DNA of 6,595 nt from Alphaproteobacteria bacterium. GTDB lineage: Bacteria > Pseudomonadota > Alphaproteobacteria > M2410. The notes beneath the pieces are model-generated. The model had not been told where the DNA came from. It saw nothing but the letters and a program-made list of their open reading frames with translations, and searched no databases. The stretch covers positions 1 to 6,595 of the forward strand of contig JAJFIN010000132.1 of the NCBI GenBank assembly GCA_021774955.1, read 5' to 3'. Each line of letters opens with the position of its first letter. The first letter of the stretch is position 1. Position numbers and translations under genes: made by a program. Shown here piece after piece: positions 1 through 5,534 of the stretch.

Positions 1-192
1 AAAGCACCGAAGGCGGAAAAAGACGCAGATACGCTCGCATTAGAGCGCAATATCACCAACAGTCTGGGACTTGCTGTGTCGATCGACCATCATGATGAAA
101 AGGGCGGTTCTGTGCGGATTTCGTACACCACACTCGAGCAATTGGACGATATTTGCCAACGTCTTTCGAGCGTCCGTAGCGTCGAATTCTAG
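1..192 (+). CDS. parB: Chromosome partitioning protein ParB, C-terminal part (5' end outside window)
   Basis: Frame 1 is open from the first base to a TAG at 190-192, giving the last 63 residues of a larger protein. ParB binds centromere-like parS sites near the origin, spreads along DNA as a CTP-dependent clamp and works with the ParA ATPase to segregate chromosomes. What is visible is a Lys/Ala-rich linker (KAPKAEKDADT) followed by the C-terminal dimerisation domain: LERNITNSLGL, then a beta-hairpin region (GGSVRISYTTLEQLDDICQRL), ending SVEF. This matches the usual end of alphaproteobacterial ParB, where the last ~50 residues form the dimer interface. The HTH and CTPase domains lie outside the window. 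It converges on holA with a 76-base spacer, the arrangement seen in many alphaproteobacteria. Identification rests on this tail and the neighbourhood only. Confidence 0.9.
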   Translation, partial: KAPKAEKDADTLALERNITNSLGLAVSIDHHDEKGGSVRISYTTLEQLDDICQRLSSVRSVEF

Positions 193-195
193 ATC

Positions 196-266
196 GTATC
201 CCGGATTCCTATTTAGTATCCTAGATTCCTAATTTGAGGTTTTTGGTAACTCGGATTCCTTATTTA
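196..266. repeat. Three degenerate copies of a ~20-bp direct repeat in the parB/holA spacer
   Basis: Two copies are in tandem: 196-215 (GTATCCCGGATTCCTATTTA) and 216-235 (GTATCCTAGATTCCTAATTT), matching at 16 of 20 positions. A third begins at 246 (GTAACT...) and shares CGGATTCCT plus TATTTA, ending at 266, three bases before the holA stop codon. The shared core is GATTCCT followed by an AT-rich tail. The copies fill almost the whole convergent spacer. They could be a small tandem duplication or part of a longer dispersed repeat family; the sequence does not show a function. Confidence 0.6.
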
Positions 267-273
267 CGTTACC
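245..273. terminator. Weak inverted repeat at the holA 3' end (possible bidirectional terminator)
   Basis: GGTAAC at 245-250 and GTTACC at 268-273 are perfect complements around a 17-base loop, and the right arm overlaps the holA stop codon (269-271). On the minus strand the stem is followed by A residues, not U. On the plus strand a short T run precedes it. It is therefore not a classical intrinsic terminator. It is listed because it is the only stem in the convergent spacer where both transcripts must end. Confidence 0.2.
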
Positions 274-1330
274 GGTTTAATCGCCGGGCTTGAGCCGCAA
301 TCGCCATAAAGGCGTGGCTGCAGAGGGCCACATCCGGGGCGCCGGTCTTACGGCATTCGATTTCTGTTTCTAAAGTCATGCGCATGGCGGCTTCCAAACG
401 CGATGCTGGCCAGCGATTGACCTGGGCTTGAAAAGACCCTTCCCGTTTGAAAAATATTGGCGGCCGAAGTCCCTTGATCGAAGAGGTGACATTGCGTCCG
501 TTGTTTTTTTGGCTGCGAACAAAATAGAGACGCTCAAGATGGGTCGAGAGGTTTCGGATCATTTGGGCTGTGGTTGAACCCGATGACAGAGCGTTGGCCA
601 ATTCACGATCAAGGTTCTCAAAATCTCCCAACAAGGCGGCGTCGATGACAATGTCGACATAGCCCACGTCTCCTGATCCCAGAAGTGCCTCGACGTCTTC
701 GAATGTCACTGTGTCGCCGGTAAAATCCTTGGTGCCGGCGCCTTTATAAAGGGCTAATTTGTCAAGTTCGCTGCGGGTTATGCCTCGATCTTGGCCTAAA
801 ACCTCCATCAATTGGGCCATGGCATCAGGGGTTACTTTGAGCCCGGCAGCCGATAAATCTGAGGCAATGAGATCCTGTAAGCCGCGTTTATCATCCTGAT
901 AGCAGGCTAAGGCGGCGCTTTTTTTTGATTTTTCAAAAAGCGTGCGCAGTTTTGCCCGCGGCGTCAGGGCGCCGGCTTCGACGATGACGAAGGCCTCTGC
1001 AACAAGTGACCCGTCTTCAAGGGATTTAAAAACGGAGTCCATGGCTTTGGCCGATGCTTCTCCGCCATCGCGCAACCGAACTAAGCGTTTATCGGCGAGC
1101 ATCGAAATTGCGGCAATTTCATCGGCGAGCCGGGCGGGGTCGCTTTTGACGTCACTCTCAGTAAGTTCAACCAGACCCATGGGGTCAGGATCTTCGCCCA
1201 AGATCGCTTTGGTTAGTCGATTGGAGCGTTCACGTACGAGCCCCTGATCGGGGCCGTAAATTAATGTTGCTTCGATATTGGGGTCAGGTGCCCGGGTAAA
1301 TCGATCACCATCCTGCGGCTTTATTTTCAT
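269..1330 (-). CDS. holA: DNA polymerase III delta subunit (HolA)
   Basis: This 353-residue protein is the delta subunit of the clamp loader. In the delta-delta'-gamma/tau complex it binds the beta sliding clamp and opens it for loading at primed sites. The length fits the family (about 340 residues in E. coli). The N-terminal AAA+-like domain begins near residue 19 with TLIYGPDQGLVRER, the degenerate nucleotide-binding region typical of alphaproteobacterial delta. A mid-protein segment, GQDRGITRSELDKLALY (about 179-195), matches the conserved motif before the C-terminal collar domain, and LRPPIFFKRE lies in that domain. The ATG at 1328-1330 follows the lptE stop by 7 bases. An AGGA about 11 bases upstream, inside the end of lptE, can serve as ribosome-binding site. 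It is the last gene of the leuS-lptE-holA cluster and ends 76 bases from convergent parB. A run of eight A residues on the coding strand (919-926) is noted separately. Confidence 0.95.
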   Translation of the reverse strand: MKIKPQDGDRFTRAPDPNIEATLIYGPDQGLVRERSNRLTKAILGEDPDPMGLVELTESDVKSDPARLADEIAAISMLADKRLVRLRDGGEASAKAMDSVFKSLEDGSLVAEAFVIVEAGALTPRAKLRTLFEKSKKSAALACYQDDKRGLQDLIASDLSAAGLKVTPDAMAQLMEVLGQDRGITRSELDKLALYKGAGTKDFTGDTVTFEDVEALLGSGDVGYVDIVIDAALLGDFENLDRELANALSSGSTTAQMIRNLSTHLERLYFVRSQKNNGRNVTSSIKGLRPPIFFKREGSFQAQVNRWPASRLEAAMRMTLETEIECRKTGAPDVALCSHAFMAIAAQARRLNR

Positions 1331-1337
1331 GCAGCGA

Positions 1338-1850
1338 TTATTCCTGATTGTGGCGGAAATAAAGGCTCAAACGGAGTTTCATATTGTCGGCCAAGTCCCG
1401 AGCGGCGCGGTCTTCAGCGTCACGGCGGGCAACCAGCGTGGCATATTGATTTTCAATGACATTATAAGAGGAAATTGAGCGGCTGGTGGCTTCAAAAACG
1501 GTCTTATTGGTGGCTGTATCGATCAATTTATAGGTACTGGAGAGGCGGTAATTGAAGCGGGTAACAGCCTCATCTTGCTCAAAACCTAAGCCTTCGCGGG
1601 TCTCGCCGAGGGTGATGTTTAGACGGTAATTTGGCGCGCTTGACAGGCCTTGAGGCGTCAGATCGTTGACCATTTTGGTATAAACGATTTGGCCAATTCG
1701 GGCTTTAAGCGGGGTGACTTTAATCGTTGCCATCTGCCGAGCAACGCTGGTGTCTTGGTGCTCTGCATACAGAGGTTCAAACCCGCATCCACTAATAAAG
1801 AAAGCTGAAAACAGAGTAAGTACAATGGCAATGTGTTTTCCAGCGGGCAT
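1338..1850 (-). CDS. lptE: LPS-assembly lipoprotein LptE
   Basis: This 170-residue lipoprotein forms the outer-membrane LPS translocon with the beta-barrel LptD, plugging the barrel and helping insert lipopolysaccharide into the outer leaflet. The N-terminus is a lipoprotein signal peptide: Lys5, a hydrophobic stretch from about residue 7 to 19, then lipobox ISGC with the lipidated Cys at 22. The residues just after it (GFEPLY) match the GCGFxPLY signature common in alphaproteobacterial LptE. The rest (RLNITLGETREG, FNYRLSSTYKLID) fits the alternating strands of the LptE fold. The ATG at 1848-1850 has an AAGG six bases upstream. The gene starts 11 bases after leuS and ends 7 bases before holA, so it is surely cotranscribed with both. 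LptE is poorly conserved in sequence, so the call rests on motif, length and position together. Confidence 0.9.
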   Translation of the reverse strand: MPAGKHIAIVLTLFSAFFISGCGFEPLYAEHQDTSVARQMATIKVTPLKARIGQIVYTKMVNDLTPQGLSSAPNYRLNITLGETREGLGFEQDEAVTRFNYRLSSTYKLIDTATNKTVFEATSRSISSYNVIENQYATLVARRDAEDRAARDLADNMKLRLSLYFRHNQE

Positions 1851-1861
1851 TCTAAACCTTT

Positions 1862-4450
1862 TTAAACGACAATATTGACAATCCGGTTGGGCACAACAAT
1901 CACTTTGCGCAGGGTCTTGCCATCAATTTCCTTGGCGACATTGTCGACTTTCAAGGCGGTCTCTTCAACCACCTTGTTGTCTGAATCTGGGGCTATTTGG
2001 ATCTCAGCGCGGCGTTTGCCGTTGATTTGAACGGCGATGGTAATGGTTTCATCGACTAATAGGCCCGGGTCCGAAACGGGCCAGGGGGTGTCAACCACAA
2101 GCACTGTGTGGCCCAGCTTTTCCCAGGCTTCTTCGGCCAAATGCGGCATCATGGGCGCCAGCAAAATGATCAATGTTTCCAAGGCTTCGCGCAAGACATA
2201 GGCTAAATCATCAGCTAAGGGGCTCTTCAAATCCTTGGTGAACGCGCTGATTGCATTGGCGAATTCATAGACCCGGGCGACGGCGCGGTTGAACCGAAAA
2301 CCTTCGAGATCACCGGTAATGGTTTCGATGGATTTATGGGTGGCGCGACGCATGGCGAGTGCGTCATCGGAATAAGCTTTGGGAGAGGTGGCGTCGATGG
2401 GTGCGGCGCTTTTGGTATTTTCTGAAATAATCCGCCACAATCTTTGGGTAAATCTCCACGCCCCTTCAATGCCCGCTTCGGTCCATTCAACGTCGCGCTC
2501 GGGCGGCGAATCTGACAAGACAAACCAGCGCGCCGTATCGGCTCCATACTGATCAATGATCTCTGTTGGATCGACGGTGTTTTTCTTTGACTTCGACATT
2601 TTTTCGATCGGGCCAACGGTGATTTTTTTGGATGTCCCAGCGAGATAAAGCTCCTCACCTTGGCGTACGACCTCATCCGGTGTGTGCCAAGCCCCATCGG
2701 GATCTTGATAGGTTTCATGGATGACCATGCCTTGGGTGAACAGGCCTTCAAAAGGCTCGTCCAAACCCAATAAACCGCATTTTTGCATAGCACGGGTGAA
2801 AAACCGGGCGTAAAGCAAGTGCAGAATGGCATGTTCGACGCCACCGATATATTGGTCGACCGGGAGCCAATAATCAGTGGCTTTGCGGTCTGTGGGTTCT
2901 GACGCCTGAGGCGCACAAAACCGGGCAAAATACCAAGCTGAATCGACAAAGGTGTCGAAAGTATCGGTTTCGCGTTTGGCGTCCTTGCTGCATTTGGGAC
3001 AGGAAACCTGTTTCCATGTCGGGTGAACAATGAGCGGGTTGCCGGGATGGTCAAAGGCCACGTCATCGGGTAATTGGACCGGTAAGTCTTGGCGCGGTAC
3101 CGGTACGACACCGCAATCAGCACAATGGATGATCGGTATTGGGCAACCCCAATAGCGCTGGCGGGACACTCCCCAATCGCGCAGCCGGTACTGAACCTTT
3201 CCCTGACCTTCGCCACGGGCTTCAATCCGGTTTATGACTTCTCGTTTGGCGTCATCGATCGACAAGCCGTTCAAGAAATCTGAATTCACGATCACGCCGT
3301 CGCCGGTATAGGCTTCGTCAGTGATCTTAAACGTGGCCAGGTCTTGGTCTTTGGGGGCCACAACGGGCAGAACCAACAGGCCATATTTGTTGGCAAAGTC
3401 GAGGTCGCGTTGATCGTGGCCCGCGCAGCCAAAGATCGCGCCGGTGCCATATTCCATCAGAACAAAATTGGCGACGTAAATCGGGAGCGTGCGATCTTCG
3501 AACGGATGCTCGGCTTTAAGGCCGGTGTCGAAGCCAGATTTCTCTGCTTTTTCAATAGCTTCTTCGCTGGTCCCGGTCTTCTGGCAGTCTTTGATGAAGC
3601 TCGCGAGGTCTTTGTTGGTTTCGGCGAGAGCCGTGGCAATGGGATGATTGGCAGCAATGGCGCAAAACCCAGCACCAAAAATCGTGTCGGGCCGGGTTGT
3701 GAAAACATTGAGCTCGGGCGTTATCCCGGTCGGCACCGGCCCCGACAATTTGAAACGCAAATTTGCCCCTTCGGAACGACCGATCCAGTTTTGCTGCATC
3801 AATCGTACTTTGTCGGGCCAGCGATCCAAGGCCTCTAGGGCGCCTAAAAGTTCCTCGGCATAATCGGTGATTTTGAAGAACCATTGGGTCAGGGTGCGCT
3901 GTTCAACCTCAGCGCCGGAACGCCAACCGCGGCCATCAATGACCTGTTCGTTGGCCAATACGGTGTGGTCGACGGGGTCCCAATTGACTTTGGATTCTTT
4001 ACGGTAAGCCAAGTCGTTGGCGAGGAAATCCAGGAAAATCGCCTGTTGTTGGGCGTAGTAGGAAGGGTCGCAGGTGGCAAATTCGCGCGACCAATCGATA
4101 GCCAAGCCCATCAGCTTTAACTGATCGCGCATGGCGTCGATATTGGCGTAGGTCCATTTGGCTGGGTGGACTTTGTTTTCCATGGCGGCATTTTCAGCGG
4201 GCATGCCAAAGGCGTCCCAGCCCATGGGATGCAGAACATTGTATCCGCGGGCGCGTTTGTAGCGCGCGGTGAGGTCACCCATGGTGTAATTGCGAACATG
4301 GCCCATGTGGATACGGCCGGACGGATAGGGAAACATTTCCAGGACGTAGTATTTTTCCTGGCCAGCCTGGGCCTCAACCTCAAAGCTTTTCCGGTCGGTC
4401 CAAACGCCCTGCCATTTGGGTTCGCTTTCTTTGGCGTTGTAGCGGGTCAT
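1862..4450 (-). CDS. leuS: Leucyl-tRNA synthetase (leucine--tRNA ligase)
   Basis: This 862-residue class I synthetase charges tRNA-Leu with leucine in the cytoplasm; E. coli LeuRS is about 860 residues. Visible in order: the HIGH-type motif HMGH at 48-51 inside PYPSGRIHMGHVRNYTMGD; the CP1 editing domain with TTRPDTIFG at 251-259 and GHDQRD with the conserved editing Asp at 346; a zinc-ribbon insertion with Cys443/Cys446 and Cys484/Cys487; the ETDTFDTFVDSAWY segment; and KMSKS at 617-621. The helical anticodon-binding domain and the small C-terminal domain (VQINGKRRAEIQI to VNIVV) follow. All key residues appear intact. The residue before GH in the editing motif is Ala where E. coli has Pro. 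The ATG at 4448-4450 has a weak AGGGA nine bases upstream. leuS leads the tight leuS-lptE-holA cluster, with an upstream gap of 93 bases. Confidence 0.98.
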   Translation of the reverse strand: MTRYNAKESEPKWQGVWTDRKSFEVEAQAGQEKYYVLEMFPYPSGRIHMGHVRNYTMGDLTARYKRARGYNVLHPMGWDAFGMPAENAAMENKVHPAKWTYANIDAMRDQLKLMGLAIDWSREFATCDPSYYAQQQAIFLDFLANDLAYRKESKVNWDPVDHTVLANEQVIDGRGWRSGAEVEQRTLTQWFFKITDYAEELLGALEALDRWPDKVRLMQQNWIGRSEGANLRFKLSGPVPTGITPELNVFTTRPDTIFGAGFCAIAANHPIATALAETNKDLASFIKDCQKTGTSEEAIEKAEKSGFDTGLKAEHPFEDRTLPIYVANFVLMEYGTGAIFGCAGHDQRDLDFANKYGLLVLPVVAPKDQDLATFKITDEAYTGDGVIVNSDFLNGLSIDDAKREVINRIEARGEGQGKVQYRLRDWGVSRQRYWGCPIPIIHCADCGVVPVPRQDLPVQLPDDVAFDHPGNPLIVHPTWKQVSCPKCSKDAKRETDTFDTFVDSAWYFARFCAPQASEPTDRKATDYWLPVDQYIGGVEHAILHLLYARFFTRAMQKCGLLGLDEPFEGLFTQGMVIHETYQDPDGAWHTPDEVVRQGEELYLAGTSKKITVGPIEKMSKSKKNTVDPTEIIDQYGADTARWFVLSDSPPERDVEWTEAGIEGAWRFTQRLWRIISENTKSAAPIDATSPKAYSDDALAMRRATHKSIETITGDLEGFRFNRAVARVYEFANAISAFTKDLKSPLADDLAYVLREALETLIILLAPMMPHLAEEAWEKLGHTVLVVDTPWPVSDPGLLVDETITIAVQINGKRRAEIQIAPDSDNKVVEETALKVDNVAKEIDGKTLRKVIVVPNRIVNIVV

Positions 4451-4483
4451 GGGGAAAGGTCCCTATCAGAATGGTCATGGTTT

Positions 4484-4511
4484 CTAATAGACCGGGGTTT
4501 GCTTCGTGCAA
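4484..4511 (-). promoter_or_regulatory. Candidate sigma-70-like promoter for leuS-lptE-holA
   Basis: On the minus strand TTGCAC (4506-4511) and TATTAG (4484-4489) are spaced by 16 bases, about 35 bases upstream of the leuS ATG. The match is partial (three of six and four of six to the consensus). It is the best pair seen in the 93-base gap. If not real, leuS would be read through from the DUF3576 gene. Confidence 0.25.
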
Positions 4512-4522
4512 CCACAAAATTG

Positions 4523-4545
4523 AGACCGTCAGGAAAGAGCGGTCT
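4523..4545 (-). terminator. Weak terminator-like hairpin after the DUF3576 gene
   Basis: On the minus strand AGACCG and CGGTCT form a perfect 6-bp stem (4540-4545 with 4523-4528) around an 11-base loop, followed by CAATTTTG. The left arm overlaps the TAG stop codon of the upstream gene (4544-4546). The U-tract is short and offset, so it may only attenuate read-through into leuS. Confidence 0.3.
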
Positions 4546-5110
4546 AACCGCCAGCATCGACTTTAAGCTGACGGGCGCGAACGAGAATGGCATTTTCGAG
4601 ACTGGCGGCCGTATCACCGCTAACAGCAGCATCGCGCCAGCCACCGGAACCGGTGTTTTCTTGGCGGAAAACGGTTACTTTGATGCCATCCGCGCGTAAT
4701 CGCGTATCCAGAATATAGACCGTCACCTTAAACCGCTCTTGGGGCGCTTCAGGGCTCGCATGCCAATCGGTGATGATCACACCGCCCGATGAATCGATCG
4801 TCGCGAGCGGCATAAAGGCTAGCGTATCAAGAGTTGCGCGCCACAAATAGGTATTAACCCCGATGCCAGAATTGCCGGACTTTTTGCCACCGCCCATGAA
4901 TGGGAAACCGGCAAAGAGCCGATCGTTTGGATCGTCTTGAGGATTAAGGACATTGCGGTTAGATCCGGCGGTTTCGCCAGGATCATAATCAGGGCCGGAC
5001 GCAGAACCGCCACAGGCCACAAGGGCAAGGCTGATCGCTACGCAGGCTAATAAACTCAAAGGCGTTTTCAAGAGCACTCTCGCTTTGCTTGATCGACGGA
5101 AGAGACGCAA
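4544..5110 (-). CDS. DUF3576-family predicted lipoprotein
   Basis: This is a protein of up to 188 residues. I recognise it as DUF3576-like, an alphaproteobacterial family of unknown function often found beside leuS. The N-terminus is a lipoprotein signal: a hydrophobic stretch (LSLLACVAISLAL) and lipobox LVAC, with the modified Cys at 33 in the longest reading. A Gly/Asp/Asn-rich flexible stretch follows (about 34-70), then the conserved core: NTYLWRATLDTLAFMPLA, GGVIITDWHASPEAPQERFKVTVYILD, LRADGIKVTVFRQ. It ends with a short helical tail. Start choice is uncertain: no ATG fits. The given start is a TTG (5108-5110) without a good ribosome-binding site. GTG at 5075-5077, or TTG at 5069-5071 with GAGAG five bases upstream, would give a compact signal peptide starting near LLKTPLSLL. 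It lies 93 bases upstream of leuS on the same strand. The cellular role is unknown; lipid anchoring to an envelope membrane is inferred from the signal only. Confidence 0.85.
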   Translation of the reverse strand: MRLFRRSSKARVLLKTPLSLLACVAISLALVACGGSASGPDYDPGETAGSNRNVLNPQDDPNDRLFAGFPFMGGGKKSGNSGIGVNTYLWRATLDTLAFMPLATIDSSGGVIITDWHASPEAPQERFKVTVYILDTRLRADGIKVTVFRQENTGSGGWRDAAVSGDTAASLENAILVRARQLKVDAGG

Positions 5111-5151
5111 AAATCTATGGCTGGGCGGAACCCCTCCAATGCTTTGCTTGA
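5082..5151. repeat. 11-bp direct repeat around the DUF3576 gene start
   Basis: GCTTTGCTTGA occurs at 5082-5092 and again at 5141-5151, 59 bases apart. One copy is within the first codons of the longest reading of the lipoprotein gene and one is upstream. Exact 11-mers this close are mildly unusual. They might be protein-binding half-sites or chance. Confidence 0.4.
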
Positions 5152-5160
5152 GTAGGGGCT

Positions 5161-5189
5161 TTTACACCAAGCATCTACGCTTGTCTAAA
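5161..5189 (-). promoter_or_regulatory. Candidate promoter for the DUF3576 lipoprotein gene
   Basis: On the minus strand TTTAGA (5184-5189) and TGTAAA (5161-5166) are separated by exactly 17 bases, each matching four of six consensus positions. The spacer contains the inverted repeat CAAGC-GTAGAT-GCTTG (5168-5183), which could be an operator. Transcription would start near 5155, leaving a leader of about 45-85 bases depending on the true start codon. Confidence 0.25.
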
Positions 5190-5384
5190 CCAGAAATCGG
5201 CGAGAGGAGGATTTTTTGGCCAAAATTTCAGCAAAATGGAAATTACCCGAACCTTACTCCTGCATTAAATTTTCGACGGACGGTTCCATGCCAGGAAAAG
5301 GGCTTTTAGTGTCGCAAATATGTCGGATTCCGTGGTTATTGTTGAAAACCAGCATATTATGCAAAAAAACGCAGAGAACTGCTG

Positions 5385-5404
5385 TTGTGGCCATAAGGCC
5401 ACAA
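5385..5404. repeat. Perfect 8-bp inverted repeat upstream of the porin promoter
   Basis: TTGTGGCC (5385-5392) and GGCCACAA (5397-5404) are exact complements around the loop ATAA. No T run follows, so it does not look like an intrinsic terminator. It sits about 35 bases upstream of the putative porin -35 box, a position suited to an activator or other DNA-binding protein. It could instead be an RNA hairpin in an unrecognised transcript. Confidence 0.55.
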
Positions 5405-5439
5405 GGGAGTTTGAAAGGATTTCTGGGGGCTATGGCGAG

Positions 5440-5470
5440 TTGACAAGGGGGGGTATGACCGCCATTAAAT
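5440..5470 (+). promoter_or_regulatory. Candidate sigma-70 promoter for the porin gene
   Basis: A perfect TTGACA -35 hexamer (5440-5445) is followed after 17-19 bases by the AT-rich CATTAAAT (5463-5470), which contains weak -10 matches such as TTAAAT. The spacer has a run of seven G residues. Transcription would begin near 5475 and leave a leader of about 60 bases before the ATG at 5535. Confidence 0.45.
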
Positions 5471-5534
5471 AGGTGAGATACTTGGTAAAAGTTAAGTTTT
5501 GGGCGTGGGTTTTGGCGCTTAGTAGAGAATGACA

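Larger units (their letters stand above)
5111..5534. other. Divergent intergenic region between the DUF3576 gene and the porin gene
   Basis: These 424 bases hold no gene I can support with confidence. Seen here: a candidate minus-strand promoter (5161-5189) with an inverted repeat in its spacer; an AGGAGG (5205-5210) five bases before a TTG that opens a 75-codon frame to 5443; an 11-base palindrome GCATATTATGC (5352-5362); a perfect 8-bp hairpin (5385-5404); and a plus-strand promoter candidate (5440-5470) for the porin. The last ~60 bases are G/T-rich and would be the porin 5' leader. No tRNA or recognised riboswitch fold was seen. Confidence 0.6.

Noticed and set aside
2227..3225. 332-codon open frame on the minus strand in another reading frame of leuS
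   Set aside because: leuS is intact through this stretch with its zinc cysteines and KMSKS motif. The alternative product is Pro/Ser/Arg-rich and low in complexity, as expected from an out-of-frame reading.
3344..3838. 164-codon plus-strand open frame opposite the leuS editing domain
   Set aside because: It overlaps fully conserved LeuRS sequence including the TTRPD and GHDQRD motifs. No ribosome-binding site or family resemblance was seen.
4166..4699. Long plus-strand open frame (177 codons) across the leuS start and the end of the DUF3576 gene
   Set aside because: It is antisense to leuS, whose HIGH-motif region it covers, and to the end of the lipoprotein gene. Its product has no recognisable domain. 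It is best explained as a by-product of codon use.
5131..5163. CCCCT ... AGGGG inverted repeat followed by CTTTT, resembling a plus-strand terminator
   Set aside because: The stem is only 5 bp with an 18-base loop, and no plus-strand gene lies upstream for it to end.
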